From positions 1 through 64,000 of the forward strand of contig NZ_VSEY01000025.1 of assembly GCF_008086045.1 (NCBI RefSeq): a DNA stretch of 64,000 nucleotides, written 5' to 3'. The position numbers were made by a program, and so were the translations under genes. Every line of letters starts with the position of its first letter. The stretch's first letter is position 1. Source of the DNA: Nonomuraea sp. PA05. GTDB taxonomy: Bacteria > Actinomycetota > Actinomycetes > Streptosporangiales > Streptosporangiaceae. This document shows, in pieces, positions 18,779 through 29,110 of this stretch. Below the pieces are notes generated by a model. That model was not told the origin of the DNA, ran no database searches, and saw only the letters and a program-made list of their open reading frames with translations.

Positions 18779-20389
18779 ATGGGCCACGTTGAAGTAGGAC
18801 ATCTGACGTACGTGCTGCCCGACGGGCGGCCCCTGCTCAACGACGTGTCCTTCAGGATCGGCGAGGGTGTGAAGGCGGCGCTGGTCGGGCCCAACGGCGC
18901 GGGCAAGACCACGCTCATGCGCCTGGTCGCCAGCGACCTCCAGCCGGTCGAGGGCAGCGTGGCCAGCTCCGGCGGGCTGGGCGTGATGCGGCAGTTCATC
19001 GGCAGCGTGCGCGACGGCAGCAACGTGCGCGACCTGCTGCTGGGCGTGGCGCCGCCCGCCGTGCGGCAGGCGGCCGAGCGGCTCGACGCGGCCGAGCTGA
19101 CGATGATGGAGCGCGACGACGAGAAGACGCAGATGCGTTACGCGCAGGCCATCAGCGACTACACCGACGCCGGCGGCTACGACATCGAGGTGCTCTGGGA
19201 CACCTGTACGGTGGCCGCCCTCGGCGTGCCCTTCGAACGAGTGAAATATCGCGACGTGTCGACGCTGTCGGGCGGCGAGCAGAAACGGCTCGTCCTGGAG
19301 GCGCTGCTGCGCGGCCCCGACCAGACCCTGCTGCTCGACGAGCCCGACAACTACCTCGACGTCCCCGGCAAGGAGTGGCTCGAACAGCAGCTCAGGGAGA
19401 CGCCCAAGACCGTCCTGCTGGTCAGCCACGACCGCCAGCTCCTGGCGAACGCCGCCGACCGCATCATCACCGTCGAGTCAGGCAACATCTGGATCCACGG
19501 CGGCGGCTTCACCACCTACGCCGAGGCGCGCAAGGCCCGCAACGAGCGCCTCGACGAGCTGCGCAAGCGCTGGGACGAGGAGCACGCCAAGCTCAAGGCC
19601 CTGGTCAACATGCTGAAGAACAAGGCCCGCTACAACGACGGCATGGCCCCGGCCTACCACGCGGCCCAGACGCGGCTGCGCAAGTTCGAGGAGGCGGGGC
19701 CGCCCGAGGTGGCGCCGAGCGACCAGAACATCAAGATGCGCCTGCGCGGCGGCCGCACCGGCAAGCGCGCGGTGATCTGCGAGGGGCTGGAGCTCTCCGG
19801 CCTGATGAGCCCGTTCGACCTGGAGGTCTGGTACGGCGAGCGCGTCGCGGTGCTCGGCTCCAACGGCTCGGGCAAGTCCCACTTCCTGCGCCTGCTGGCG
19901 GGCGAGCCCGTCGCCCACGAGGGCGGCGCCAGGCTGGGCGCCCGCGTGGTCCCCGGCCACTTCGCCCAGACGCACGCCCGCCCCGACCTGCTGGGCCGCA
20001 CCCCGGTCGAGATCGTCATGACCGAGCACGCCAGGCTCAAGAACGAGGCGATGAAGATCCTGGCCCGCTACGAGCTGGCCGGGCTGATCGCCGAGCAGCG
20101 CTTCGACACGCTGTCCGGCGGGCAGCAGGCGCGCCTGCAGATCCTGCTGCTGGAGCTGTCGGGGGCGACGCTGCTGCTGCTCGACGAGCCGACCGACAAC
20201 CTCGACCTGGCCAGCGCGGAGGCGCTGCAGGTCGGCCTGGACGCGTTCGACGGCACGGTGCTGGCGGTCACGCACGACCGTTGGTTCGCCGCCGACTTCG
20301 ACCGGTACCTGGTCTTCGGCTCCGACGGCACGGTCTACGAGTCGCCCGATCCGGTCTGGGACGAGTCCAGGGTCGTGCGTCCCCGTTAA
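18779..20389 (+). CDS. ABC-F family ATP-binding protein
   Basis: A 536-residue protein with two ABC ATPase domains and no membrane part. Domain 1 has Walker A GPNGAGKTT (about 38-46) and signature LSGGEQKR. The linker is helical and charged (KARNERLDELRKRWDEEHAK, about 240-270). Domain 2 has GSNGSGKSH and LSGGQQAR, with LLLDEPTDNLDL. ABC-F proteins act on the ribosome, either in translation control or in ribosome-protection antibiotic resistance. Its short linker does not settle which. It is monocistronic. Confidence 0.88.
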   Translation: MGHVEVGHLTYVLPDGRPLLNDVSFRIGEGVKAALVGPNGAGKTTLMRLVASDLQPVEGSVASSGGLGVMRQFIGSVRDGSNVRDLLLGVAPPAVRQAAERLDAAELTMMERDDEKTQMRYAQAISDYTDAGGYDIEVLWDTCTVAALGVPFERVKYRDVSTLSGGEQKRLVLEALLRGPDQTLLLDEPDNYLDVPGKEWLEQQLRETPKTVLLVSHDRQLLANAADRIITVESGNIWIHGGGFTTYAEARKARNERLDELRKRWDEEHAKLKALVNMLKNKARYNDGMAPAYHAAQTRLRKFEEAGPPEVAPSDQNIKMRLRGGRTGKRAVICEGLELSGLMSPFDLEVWYGERVAVLGSNGSGKSHFLRLLAGEPVAHEGGARLGARVVPGHFAQTHARPDLLGRTPVEIVMTEHARLKNEAMKILARYELAGLIAEQRFDTLSGGQQARLQILLLELSGATLLLLDEPTDNLDLASAEALQVGLDAFDGTVLAVTHDRWFAADFDRYLVFGSDGTVYESPDPVWDESRVVRPR

Positions 20390-20399
20390 AGATTCGGTA

Positions 20400-20426
20400 C
20401 GGCTGGCGCGTGTCCCGCGTCAGCCG
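20400..20426 (+). terminator. hairpin after the ABC-F gene
   Basis: CGGCTGGCGCG and CGCGTCAGCCG form an 11-bp stem with one mismatch around a 5-nt loop, 10 bp after the stop codon. There is no T-run, so it is a terminator only by position. Confidence 0.45.
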
Positions 20427-20453
20427 GGCCCATGCTCGGGTTATCACGGCAAA

Positions 20454-21254
20454 GTGATCCCGCGCAGCCGAACCGTCAGCCTGCTCGTACTCGGGGCGAT
20501 CTGCCTTGCCGCGTGTTCGAGTGAGGAACAACCCGTACAGAAGCTCCGGCCGCTGGCCCTCAAGGAGCAGGCCTCCAACATCGTCAAGTCCGCCGACGGG
20601 TACGCCGTCACCTGGGCGGGCGTGCTCAGCAACGCCAACCCGTGGCACTTCGGCGAGCACGTGGTGGCCACGATCGTCGGGCACGACGCCAAGGGCGCCG
20701 AGGTGGTCAGGATGGACCAGCCGCTCGACGCCGTGCCGCCGGGCGGCTCGCTGGCCTTCACCGGGCAGGCCAGCGCCACCCAGAAGCCGGCGAAGGTGAC
20801 GATCCAGTACCGCCCCGCGCAGTGGCGGCAGGCGGCGCGGATCGCCTCGGCGTTCCAGCGCTTCCCGACCTCGCGGGTCCAGACGATGCGCCAGAAAGAC
20901 GGCGCTTTCCTCATCACCGGATATGTCGACAATCCTTATTCGGTTCCGGCGAGCACCCTGGTCGTGAACGCGCTGCTGCGCGACAAGGCGGGCAAACTCC
21001 TCGGCGGCGGCAGCACGTTCGTGGACGAGGTGCAGGCGGGGAGCCCGCCGCGCTTCATCCTCACGGTGAGCGGGCTGCCGAAGGGCGCAGAGGTGGCCAA
21101 GACCGAGATTACCGCCAGGACCTGGGGATCCACCGGCCGCCCCTACGAGGACCTGGCGCTCAGCGGCGCCGTGCCCGTGCACACGATCAAGCCGACGAGC
21201 GAGCCGTTCGCGGTGGACCGCAACACGCAGATCGTCTCCGAATATAAGCAGTGA
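20454..21254 (+). CDS. hypothetical lipoprotein
   Basis: A 266-residue protein with lipobox CLAAC (Cys21) and two beta-rich halves. The pattern GYAVTWAGVLSNANPWHFGEHV and FLITGYVDNPYSVPASTLVV looks like two copies of an FxLYD-type beta-sandwich, each describing a bond-forming extracellular domain of unknown role. A GTG start is used. I cannot assign a function. The next gene is the membrane-anchored sigma factor on the same strand, 124 bp away. Confidence 0.7.
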   Translation: MIPRSRTVSLLVLGAICLAACSSEEQPVQKLRPLALKEQASNIVKSADGYAVTWAGVLSNANPWHFGEHVVATIVGHDAKGAEVVRMDQPLDAVPPGGSLAFTGQASATQKPAKVTIQYRPAQWRQAARIASAFQRFPTSRVQTMRQKDGAFLITGYVDNPYSVPASTLVVNALLRDKAGKLLGGGSTFVDEVQAGSPPRFILTVSGLPKGAEVAKTEITARTWGSTGRPYEDLALSGAVPVHTIKPTSEPFAVDRNTQIVSEYKQ

Positions 21255-21378
21255 TTTCTGCAAATTTCGGAGAATAGGCGCCTTTATGTGGACGAAATTC
21301 GGCTACGTCGCCAGACAAGCCATGCCATCGGCGTGAACAGGTAGAACTACTAGTTACCGATCCATTACCTTCAGTCAC

Positions 21379-22797
21379 ATGAATGACCGCGTCCTGGTCG
21401 AAGCACTCCGCGCCCGTGATCCAGGAGCGCTGTCCGCGCTCTATGACGCCCACGCGGAGAGCGTCTACCGCTACTGCTGGTCCCTGCTGCTGAGCGCCGA
21501 GAGCGCCCAGGTGGCGCTCCGCGACACGCTGATCGCCGCCGAGGCGCACGCCGGCGCGCTCGCCGACCCTGATCGGCTGCGCGTCTGGCTGTACGCGCTG
21601 GCCCGGGCCGAATGCCTGCGCCGCCGCGCCGCCGCCCCGCCGGGCGCCGCCGAAGGACTGGCCGAGGCGCCGCCCTTGGACGATCCCGCGGACGCCGACC
21701 TGCGCGTCATGGCCTGGAACGCCGTCCAGAGCCTGCCCGTGGCCGAGCGCGAGGCGCTGGAGCTGGTCCACCGGCACGGGCTGCCCGCCGCCGACGTGGC
21801 CCAGGTGCTCGGCCTGCCGCCGCGCAGGCTCGAACTGCTCCTGGAGGGGGCGGCGGAGCTGCTGCGCGACGCCGTCACGGCCGAGGTGCTGGCCAGGAAG
21901 GGCCCGTACGACTGCCCGCGCCGCGCCCGCATCCTGACGGGCTTCGCCGGCGAGCTGACCCCCGAGATGCGTGAGCACCTCGTCAGGCACCTGTCCCGGT
22001 GCGAGGCCTGCGCGCCGCACCGCAGCCGCGAGGTGTCGGCCGCCAAGGTCTACGGGCTGCTGCCGGGGGCCGTGCTGCCCGACTCGCTGCGCATCAGGGT
22101 GATGAGCTGCTTCGCCGACCCCGAGTTGCTCCCCTACCGCCGTTACGTCGCCAGGCGTACGGGTGTGCTGGGAGCCGCCGGGTTTCCCGTTTCAGGGGAG
22201 CGGCACGTTCGGCGGTGGCCTCAGGCGGTGGCAGGCGCGCTGGCGGCGATCGCGGCCGTGGTGGCGATAGCGGTGATCTTCGATCGGATCGGGAGGGACA
22301 ACGGTGGGGTCACAGGCATCGCGACAGCCGCGTTCCCGGCGACCGGCGAGCCGCCGGGCATTCGACTGCCCTGGCAGGCGAACCCGCAGGATGAGCCGCT
22401 GACCGTGGTCCCCATCGTCGACAACGCCACCACGCACCCCCTCGGCGTGACCGGCACGCCGTCCCACGGCACGCAGGCGCCGCCCCCCGCCGTGCCCTCG
22501 GGCGTGCGGTCCTCGCCCACCAGCGGCCCGCCGCCGTCGGAGCCCCCGGACCAGCACGAGGGGCCCGAGCCCACGGAGCTGCCCGGCCGCCCCTCGGAGC
22601 CCCCGCCCGAGAACCCGCCCGAGAACCCATCAGAGGAGCCGACGCCCTCCCATCCGAGCACCCGTACCCCGTGCCCGACCCCGACCCCCACCCCCACGCC
22701 GACCCCGACCCAGACCCCCACCCCGACCGCGACACCGACGGAGCCCGCCACCCCCACCCCCACGGAGGAGCCCTCCCCCTCTCAGACGACCTCCTGA
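21379..22797 (+). CDS. ECF-type sigma factor fused to a zinc-finger, membrane anchor and Pro/Thr tail
   Basis: A 472-residue protein. Residues 1-80 resemble sigma-70 region 2 (ALSALYDAHAESVYRYCWSLL) and about 105-165 region 4 (SLPVAEREALELVHRHGLPA, DVAQVLGLPPRRLELLLEGA). A C-terminal extension follows: an anti-sigma-like zinc-finger segment (HLVRHLSRCEAC, about 199-210), one transmembrane helix (about 283-303) and a roughly 150-residue Pro/Thr/Ser/Glu-rich tail predicted outside the cell. The arrangement ties a sigma-like domain to the membrane with an internal ZAS-like regulator. A preserved transcription function is inferred. The region 2 core is divergent, so it could also be a degenerate regulator. 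Confidence 0.75.
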   Translation: MNDRVLVEALRARDPGALSALYDAHAESVYRYCWSLLLSAESAQVALRDTLIAAEAHAGALADPDRLRVWLYALARAECLRRRAAAPPGAAEGLAEAPPLDDPADADLRVMAWNAVQSLPVAEREALELVHRHGLPAADVAQVLGLPPRRLELLLEGAAELLRDAVTAEVLARKGPYDCPRRARILTGFAGELTPEMREHLVRHLSRCEACAPHRSREVSAAKVYGLLPGAVLPDSLRIRVMSCFADPELLPYRRYVARRTGVLGAAGFPVSGERHVRRWPQAVAGALAAIAAVVAIAVIFDRIGRDNGGVTGIATAAFPATGEPPGIRLPWQANPQDEPLTVVPIVDNATTHPLGVTGTPSHGTQAPPPAVPSGVRSSPTSGPPPSEPPDQHEGPEPTELPGRPSEPPPENPPENPSEEPTPSHPSTRTPCPTPTPTPTPTPTQTPTPTATPTEPATPTPTEEPSPSQTTS

Positions 22798-22876
22798 GGC
22801 TGCCGGACCTTTACGTTACGTGCGCGAATTGGCGGGGAACGTGTGCATAGAGTAACCAATGGTTTCAGGGGGACCT

Positions 22877-23977
22877 ATGCGCGCATTCCCGACAGGGGTC
22901 CTCGCAGGCTGCCTCCTGCTGAGCCTGTGCCCGCCGGTGGAGGCCGATCGGGGGCCTTCCTCCCGCGACGTTCAGAAGGCCAGGGAGACGGTACGTGAGC
23001 GCTCCAAGGAGCTGAGCCGGACGACCGCCGAGCTGGCCACCGCCCAGTCCCGCCTCGACACGCTGGCGGCCGAGGTGGAGCGGCTGGTGGAGGCGTACAA
23101 CGGCGAGGTCGTCCGGCTGCGGCAGGCCGAGCTGGCCCACCAGCAGGCCGGAGTACGGCTGGCGGCGGCCGACGCCGAGGCGGAGCGGGCCAGGCAGGCC
23201 GTGGCGGTGCTGGCGGCGGAGAGCTACGGCGGGCTCGGGACGGTGCACCCGGTCGTCGGCATGCTGACCGACCAGGGCGGTCCCGACGGGTTCCTGCACC
23301 GGGCCGGCGTGCTGGGGCACCTGAACGAGGAGCGGGCGGCCGTCCTCGGCCGGATGCGCGACGCGCAGGAGGTCGCGGCGATCCTGCGCACACAGGCGGC
23401 CGGAGCCCACGCGGCCAGGCAGGAGGCGGCGGAGCGCGCCCGGCGGGCCAAGCTGGCCGCCGAGGAGGCGGTACTGGGCCAGCGGCGCGAGACCAAGCAG
23501 CTCACGGCGCGCAAGGAGAGCCTGCAACGCGCGGTGGACGCCGCCCGCAGCCGCGCGGAGCTGCTGGCCAGACGGCGCCAGACGGCGCTGTCCGGGCTGG
23601 TCGGCGGGGGCTCGGCGATGGGCGACGTGGCCGCGAACTGGGCGCTCACCCAGCTCGGCAAGCCGTACGTGTGGGCCGCCGACGGGCCCGGGACCTACGA
23701 CTGCTCGGGGTTGTCGATGCGGGCGTGGGAGCGGGCGGGCGTCCGGCTCGACCACTGGACGGGCACCCAGTGGACGTCGGGCCCGCACGTGCCGCTCGAC
23801 CAGCTACGCCGCGGCGACCTGCTGTTCTTCGCCCACACCGGCGACCCGTCGACCATCCACCACGTCGGGATCTACGTCGGGCGCGACCAGATGGTGCACG
23901 CCCCGCAGACCGGCGACGTGGTGCGGGTCGCCTCGATCTGGCGCGGGGACCTGGTGGGCGCCACCAGGCCCCGCTGA
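22877..23977 (+). CDS. NlpC/P60 cell-wall hydrolase (C40)
   Basis: A 366-residue secreted protein: a signal peptide (about 1-24), a long coiled coil (about 30-235: SKELSRTTAELATAQSRLDT, then further heptads) and a C-terminal NlpC/P60 domain. The catalytic Cys is in YDCSG (Cys276) and the His in HHVGIYVG. It should cleave peptide cross-links in peptidoglycan. ATG 22877 has AGGGGGACCT upstream and is chosen over an ATG at 22859. A second gene of the same architecture lies at 52654-53697; this one has no ydaO riboswitch. Confidence 0.9.
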   Translation: MRAFPTGVLAGCLLLSLCPPVEADRGPSSRDVQKARETVRERSKELSRTTAELATAQSRLDTLAAEVERLVEAYNGEVVRLRQAELAHQQAGVRLAAADAEAERARQAVAVLAAESYGGLGTVHPVVGMLTDQGGPDGFLHRAGVLGHLNEERAAVLGRMRDAQEVAAILRTQAAGAHAARQEAAERARRAKLAAEEAVLGQRRETKQLTARKESLQRAVDAARSRAELLARRRQTALSGLVGGGSAMGDVAANWALTQLGKPYVWAADGPGTYDCSGLSMRAWERAGVRLDHWTGTQWTSGPHVPLDQLRRGDLLFFAHTGDPSTIHHVGIYVGRDQMVHAPQTGDVVRVASIWRGDLVGATRPR

Positions 23978-23983
23978 GGAGGC

Positions 23984-24475
23984 CTAGTGGTGGCCGGACT
24001 CCTTGAGGCGGCGGAACGAACGCTCGATCTCGGCCTCGGCCTCGATGCGGCCCACCCAGTTGGCGCCCTCGACGGACTTGCCGGGCTCAAGGTCCTTGTA
24101 GACCTCGAAGAAGTGCTGGATCTCCAGCCGGTCGAATTCCGACACGTGGTGGATGTCCTGGATGTGGTGCATCCGGGGGTCGGTGGACGGCACACAGAGC
24201 ACCTTGTCGTCCCCGCCCTTCTCGTCCGTCATCCGGAACATCCCGACCGCCCGGCACGTGATGTAGCACCCGGGGAACGTCGGCTCCTGCAACAACACCA
24301 GCGCGTCCAGCGGATCGCCGTCCTCGCCGAGGGTGTTCTCGATGAAGCCGTAGTCGGCGGGATACTGCGTGGAGGTGAACAGGAGCCGGTCAAGCCTGAT
24401 CTTCCCGGTCTCGTGATCCACTTCGTACTTGTTCCGTTGCCCCTTGGGAATCTCAACGACAACGTCGAACTCCAC
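23984..24475 (-). CDS. ppa: inorganic pyrophosphatase, family I
   Basis: A 163-residue soluble pyrophosphatase that hydrolyses PPi to phosphate. Motifs are [17 protein letters not shown], the [20 protein letters not shown] signature with its Asp residues, and DDKVLCVP. The GTG start has GGAGGAA upstream. It converges on the NlpC/P60 gene with only 6 bp between stops. It is the first gene of the conserved actinobacterial block. Confidence 0.95.
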   Translation of the reverse strand: MEFDVVVEIPKGQRNKYEVDHETGKIRLDRLLFTSTQYPADYGFIENTLGEDGDPLDALVLLQEPTFPGCYITCRAVGMFRMTDEKGGDDKVLCVPSTDPRMHHIQDIHHVSEFDRLEIQHFFEVYKDLEPGKSVEGANWVGRIEAEAEIERSFRRLKESGHH

Positions 24476-24558
24476 CGCGGTTCCTCCGCTCAGGCCCCCG
24501 GGCACCCCCGGCTGGGCGTTAATGTCTCGTAGGCGAACACAGAGAGAGGGCAGGCGAC

Positions 24559-25983
24559 GTGGCGCGGCGCGACCGGTTGGTGATGCTGACCACTCTCGCC
24601 GTGCTCCAAGCCCTCACGATCGTCACCGGCATCTATGCGATGACCACCGAGTTCAGCCTGAGCGCGCTCACGAGCGGGTCTTCACCGACCGAGCCGACGG
24701 CGTCACCGGCGGAAGGCATTCCCTCCGTCCCCGTCGTCACCGCGGGGCCTGTGCTGGCCCAGCTCCCGGTGAAGCCCGGAGACGGACCTCTCCCGACTAA
24801 GGGTACTTTGACGAAGCAGTTGGCCAGTGCCCTGGGTGACGATGCGCTCGGCGACCGCGTCGGCGTCTCGGTCATCGACACCGTCACCGGGGAGCAGCTC
24901 TTCGCCGCCGATCCGGACACCGCCGTCACCCCCGCCTCCACCACCAAGATCATCACCTGTTCGGCCGCCCTGGCCTCGCTCGGCCCCGACACCCGCTTCT
25001 CCACCAGGGTCGTGCAGGGCTCCGCGCCCGGCACGGTCGTCCTCGTCGGCGGCGGCGACCCCCTCCTCGCCGGCCCCTCGGCCAAGCAGGACGGCTACCC
25101 GAAGCAGGCCAGTCTGGCCACGCTCGCCGCCCGCACCGCCGCGACCCTCAAGTCGCAGGGCGTCCGCAAGGTCACGCTCTCCTACGACACTTCCCTGTTC
25201 ACCGGCCCCACCAAGGCGTCCGGCTGGAAGCCCAACTACATCCCCGACGGCGAGGTCGCCCCTGTCCACGCCCTCACCATGGACGTCGGCCGGCAGGACC
25301 CCCGCTTCCGCAGCCCCCGCGTGCCCGACCCGGCCCAGTACGCCGCCGACGCCTTCGCCAGGCTGCTCGCCAAGCAGGGCGTCAAGGTCGGCAAGTCCGT
25401 ACGCCAGGCCAAGGCCCCCGCCGGCGCCGCCGAACTCGGCCGGGTCGACTCCGCCCCCCTCTACGCCCTCGTCGAGCACACCCTCACCCACAGCGACAAC
25501 GACATGGCCGAGGCCCTGATGCGGCACGTCGCCATCAAGGAGGGCCAGGAGGCGTCCTTCGCGGGCGGCGGCAAGGCCGTCGCCGCCGTCATGCAGCGCC
25601 TCGGCATCGCCCAGGGCGTCTCGCTCGACGACGGCAGCGGCCTGTCCATCCGCAACCGCATCAGCCCCAACGCCCTGGCCAAGGCCATCGCCCTGTCCGG
25701 CTCCGCCGGCCACCCCGGCCTGCACGCCATCGCCTCCGGCATGCCGATCGCCGGCTTCTCCGGCACCCTGGGCAACGGCCGCCGCTTCGTCGGCAGCGAC
25801 AGCAAGGGCCAGGTCGGCCTCGTCCGCGCCAAGACCGGCACCCTCAACCACGTCAACACCCTGGCCGGGCTGTCCACCACCAAGGACGGGCGGCTGGTCA
25901 CGTACGCGTTCATGGCCGACCGGGTGCCGGTCAACGCCGAGCCCGTACTCGACCGGCTCGCCGCCATCGTCGCCCGCTCCTGA
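24559..25983 (+). CDS. dacB: D-alanyl-D-alanine carboxypeptidase/endopeptidase (PBP4, S13)
   Basis: A 474-residue class C penicillin-binding protein with an N-terminal membrane anchor or signal ([20 protein letters not shown]). Active-site motifs are STTK (Ser127, Lys130), SDN (312-314) and KTG (425-427). It trims peptidoglycan stem peptides outside the membrane. The GTG start follows the divergent ppa gene. Its place between ppa and the zinc metalloprotease matches the mycobacterial Rv3627c neighbourhood. Confidence 0.92.
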   Translation: MARRDRLVMLTTLAVLQALTIVTGIYAMTTEFSLSALTSGSSPTEPTASPAEGIPSVPVVTAGPVLAQLPVKPGDGPLPTKGTLTKQLASALGDDALGDRVGVSVIDTVTGEQLFAADPDTAVTPASTTKIITCSAALASLGPDTRFSTRVVQGSAPGTVVLVGGGDPLLAGPSAKQDGYPKQASLATLAARTAATLKSQGVRKVTLSYDTSLFTGPTKASGWKPNYIPDGEVAPVHALTMDVGRQDPRFRSPRVPDPAQYAADAFARLLAKQGVKVGKSVRQAKAPAGAAELGRVDSAPLYALVEHTLTHSDNDMAEALMRHVAIKEGQEASFAGGGKAVAAVMQRLGIAQGVSLDDGSGLSIRNRISPNALAKAIALSGSAGHPGLHAIASGMPIAGFSGTLGNGRRFVGSDSKGQVGLVRAKTGTLNHVNTLAGLSTTKDGRLVTYAFMADRVPVNAEPVLDRLAAIVARS

Positions 25984-26028
25984 CGCGCTCCTTCGCAGGT
26001 GCGGCCAGAACCACGTACGGTGGACGTT

Positions 26029-27105
26029 ATGCAGGTGATCGACTGGGATCTGGCCGTCACGACCGGCACGCGCCTCGTGCGCCCCGGCCCTCAGGTGAGC
26101 CGGGAGGAGGCCAGGCAGGCCGTCACCGAGCTCCGTACCCTGTCGCGCGAGGCCGAGGGCCACGTACGACAGTTCACCAAGATTCACACAGAGGCCGCGC
26201 CACAGCCGGCCACCATCGTCGACCGGCCGGGCTGGATCAAGGCCAACGTCCAGGGCTTCCGCGTGGTCCTCGAGCCGCTCACGCAGCGCATGAGCTCCAG
26301 CGCCAACCAGGCGCCGGCCATCGTCAGCGCCGTCGGCTCCCGCATCACGGGCGTCGAGGTCGGCGCCGTCCTGGCCTTCCTCGCCTCCCGCGTGCTCGGC
26401 CAGTACGAGCTCTTCCTCCCGCCCGACCCCACCGGCCAGGAGCCGGTCGGCCGGCTGACGCTCGTCGCGCCCAACATCGTCCACGCCGAGCGCGAGATGA
26501 ACGTCAACCCCCACGACTTCCGCCTGTGGGTCTGCCTCCACGAGGAGACGCACCGGGTGCAGTTCACGGGCGTGACGTGGCTGCGCGAGTACGTCCGGTC
26601 GCAGATGACCGAGTTCCTGCTCGCCTCCGACCTCGACCTGCCCACCCTCCTCGAACGTCTCCGCAACGCCGCCGACACGGTCGCCGACGTGGTGCGCGGC
26701 GGCGAGGGCAACCTCATCGACGCCATCCAGTCACCCGGCCAGAAGGAGATCCTCGATCGCCTCACGGCCGTCATGACCCTCGTGGAAGGGCACGGCGACT
26801 TCGTCATGGACGCCGTCGGCCCGTCCGTGGTGCCGTCGGTGGCGGACATCCGTTCCAAGTTCGCCCAGCGTCGCGAGGGCGGCTCCCGCCTCGACCGCAC
26901 GGTGCGGCGGCTGCTGGGCATCGAGGTCAAGATGAAGCAGTACGCGGAGGGGTCGGCCTTCGTGCGCACCGTGGTGGACCGGGTGGGGATGGACGGCTTC
27001 AACAAGGTGTGGACGTCGCCGCAGACCCTGCCCACGACCCCGGAGATCGCCGACCCTGACGCCTGGATCAGCCGCGTCATCGGCACCCCGGCCCTCCCCG
27101 CCTGA
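26029..27105 (+). CDS. zinc-dependent metalloprotease, DUF2342 family
   Basis: A 358-residue protein with LASRVLGQYELFLPP and the metal-site motif HEETH (His171) followed by RVQF, typical of the actinobacterial DUF2342 metalloproteases, which are sometimes labelled F420-biosynthesis-associated. The physiological substrate is unknown. ATG 26029 is used; GTG 25999 is in frame but lacks a better ribosome binding site. It sits directly upstream of tilS, as in mycobacteria. Confidence 0.85.
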   Translation: MQVIDWDLAVTTGTRLVRPGPQVSREEARQAVTELRTLSREAEGHVRQFTKIHTEAAPQPATIVDRPGWIKANVQGFRVVLEPLTQRMSSSANQAPAIVSAVGSRITGVEVGAVLAFLASRVLGQYELFLPPDPTGQEPVGRLTLVAPNIVHAEREMNVNPHDFRLWVCLHEETHRVQFTGVTWLREYVRSQMTEFLLASDLDLPTLLERLRNAADTVADVVRGGEGNLIDAIQSPGQKEILDRLTAVMTLVEGHGDFVMDAVGPSVVPSVADIRSKFAQRREGGSRLDRTVRRLLGIEVKMKQYAEGSAFVRTVVDRVGMDGFNKVWTSPQTLPTTPEIADPDAWISRVIGTPALPA

Positions 27106-27376
27106 CCCACCGCCCGCCATTCGCCGCTCCGGCGGGCCGGGCCCGTTCGGCGCCCTCCCGTCGCGAGCGCCGCGTCGGCGGTCAGAAGCGCACCCGGCCC
27201 GCGCCTGCTCACCGCGCCGCGTCGGCGGGACGTGGTGCGGCGGAGCCCGGCGCCCGTGCACGGAGCCCAGCCACGCGGCGCTAGTGGCGTGCCTGGCACG
27301 GGCGGCGTGAGTGGCGTGCCTGGCACGGGCGGCGAGTCGGACGCGTTGGCGCACGCATGCCCCCCCAGGTGCGACG
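27106..27376. other. intergenic region with a 27-bp tandem repeat
   Basis: Between the metalloprotease and tilS lies GC-rich DNA without a recognisable gene. It contains two nearly identical 27-bp units at 27283-27309 and 27310-27336 (unit begins AGTGGCGTGCCTGGCACGGG). An upstream in-frame extension of tilS from 27311 would encode Gly/Pro repeats and is rejected as a start. A tilS promoter is not obvious. Confidence 0.7.
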
Positions 27377-28378
27377 ATGACACCCGTGGGCCCCCATCCA
27401 GCCGTAGCCGACATCCGCCGAGCAGTCCGCGACGCCCTGACCGGCGTACCAGCCGACGCCCTGATCCTCACGGCCTGCAGCGGCGGCGCCGACTCCCTGG
27501 CCCTCGCAGCCGCCCTGGCCTTCGAAGCCCCCCGCGCCAACCTCCGCGCCGGCCTCCTGACCGTCGACCACCAACTCCAGCCCGGCTCAGGGCACCGCGC
27601 AGAAACGGTCATCACCCTGGCCCACGAGATGGCCCTGACCCCGGCGGAGATCCTCACGGTCACGGTAGGCAGGCAAGGCGGCCCAGAGGCAGCAGCCAGA
27701 GAAGCGAGATACGCGGCACTGGACGAAGCAGCCGACAGGCTGGGAGCGGAAGCCGTCCTCCTCGGCCACACCAGGGACGACCAGGCGGAAACCGTCCTCC
27801 TGGGCCTGGCGAGAGGCAGCGGCCCCCGCTCACTCTCCGGCATGGCGGCCAGATCGGGCCGCTACAGAAGACCTCTCCTCCACCTCCCCAGAACGACCAC
27901 GGTGGCCGCCTGCCACGCCCAGAACCTCAGCCCCTGGGACGACCCTCACAACGACGACACCAGGTACACCCGGGTCCGAGTCCGTCACACGGTCCTGCCC
28001 GTCCTGGAGCGGGAGCTGGGCCCGGGGGTGGCGGAGGCGCTGGCGCGGACGGCGGCGATGGCGCGGGAGGACGCGGACGCGCTGGACGAGTGGGCCGGGT
28101 CGGCGTTCCAGAATTGCGCTCTTAGCGATATCGGCGAGTCGGTGAAGCTGACGGTTACCGAGTTGGAAAAGCTGCCCCCCGCCGTACGCACGCGGGTGCT
28201 GCGGCGGGCGGCGATCGCGGCGGGATCACCGTCCGGAGCCCTGTCGGCCACCCACGTGCTGTCCGTGGACCGGCTGATCACGCACTGGCGCGGCCAGAAA
28301 GCCGTTGACCTGCCCGGGGGTCTGTCCGCCGTCCGGCGGTATGGCACCCTGATATTCGCCATCAGTCCCATCGCGTAA
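27377..28378 (+). CDS. tilS: tRNA(Ile)-lysidine synthetase
   Basis: A 333-residue protein with the PP-loop CSGGADS near residue 35 and [20 protein letters not shown], which is diagnostic of TilS. It uses ATP and lysine to modify C34 of the CAU-anticodon tRNA-Ile so that it reads AUA. ATG 27377 gives a normal actinobacterial N-terminus ([19 protein letters not shown]). Codons in the middle are less GC-extreme than in neighbours (many AGA/AGG-like triplets near 27690-27850). hpt follows 10 bp later. Confidence 0.93.
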   Translation: MTPVGPHPAVADIRRAVRDALTGVPADALILTACSGGADSLALAAALAFEAPRANLRAGLLTVDHQLQPGSGHRAETVITLAHEMALTPAEILTVTVGRQGGPEAAAREARYAALDEAADRLGAEAVLLGHTRDDQAETVLLGLARGSGPRSLSGMAARSGRYRRPLLHLPRTTTVAACHAQNLSPWDDPHNDDTRYTRVRVRHTVLPVLERELGPGVAEALARTAAMAREDADALDEWAGSAFQNCALSDIGESVKLTVTELEKLPPAVRTRVLRRAAIAAGSPSGALSATHVLSVDRLITHWRGQKAVDLPGGLSAVRRYGTLIFAISPIA

Positions 28379-28388
28379 GGAACCACAG

Positions 28389-28940
28389 GTGGACGCTGCC
28401 GACATGGGCAATGACCTGGAAAACGTGCTCATTCCCGAGGACGAGCTCCAGGCCAAGATCAAAGAGCTCGCCGGCCGGATCGACGAGGACTACGCGGGCA
28501 AGGACGTCCTGCTCGTAGGTGTGTTGAAAGGCGCGGTCATGGTGATGGCCGACCTGGCCAGGGCGTTGCACGTGCCCGTGCAGATGGACTGGATGGCGGT
28601 GTCGTCGTACGGGGCGGGCACCAAGTCGTCCGGCGTCGTACGCGTGCTGAAGGACCTCGACACCGACATCTTGAACCGCCACGTCCTGATCGTCGAGGAC
28701 ATCATCGACTCGGGCCTGACCCTGCACTGGCTGCTGGAAAACCTGAAGTCGCGTAATCCGGCGTCGCTGGAGATCTGCACCGCGCTGCGGAAACCCGACG
28801 CGGTGAAGGTGCCGATCGACGTGAAATACGTGGGCTTCGACATTCCCAACGAGTTCGTCATCGGTTATGGCCTCGACTACGCCGAGAGATACCGGAACCT
28901 GCCGTTCATCGGCACTCTCGCCCCACACGTTTACAAGTAG
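28389..28940 (+). CDS. hpt: hypoxanthine phosphoribosyltransferase
   Basis: A 183-residue purine-salvage enzyme that makes IMP and GMP from PRPP and hypoxanthine or guanine. It shows [16 protein letters not shown], the PRPP loop [11 protein letters not shown] and the C-terminal [21 protein letters not shown] 28389 has AAGGA 8 bp upstream and is preferred over ATG 28404. It is probably co-transcribed with tilS. Confidence 0.95.
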   Translation: MDAADMGNDLENVLIPEDELQAKIKELAGRIDEDYAGKDVLLVGVLKGAVMVMADLARALHVPVQMDWMAVSSYGAGTKSSGVVRVLKDLDTDILNRHVLIVEDIIDSGLTLHWLLENLKSRNPASLEICTALRKPDAVKVPIDVKYVGFDIPNEFVIGYGLDYAERYRNLPFIGTLAPHVYK

Positions 28941-29110
28941 CAATCTCCGTCATGGCCGGGAACATCGCGCAACGTGACGTACGTTGATAGGGCAAGACCG
29001 GTGTAGCGGGCGGGTCCCTCCGTGCGCTCTGCCGGTGTACCTTCAGACTCCGGGAGGGTGACCACGCGTCCCCTTCGGGTAGTCAGAAGTCGCGGTGTCG
29101 GATGCCGCGG

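Noticed and set aside
22590-22790. Short CCCCGACCC-type repeats as a minisatellite or CRISPR-like element
   Set aside because: They encode the Pro/Thr-rich tail of the sigma-like protein and are explained by codon use.
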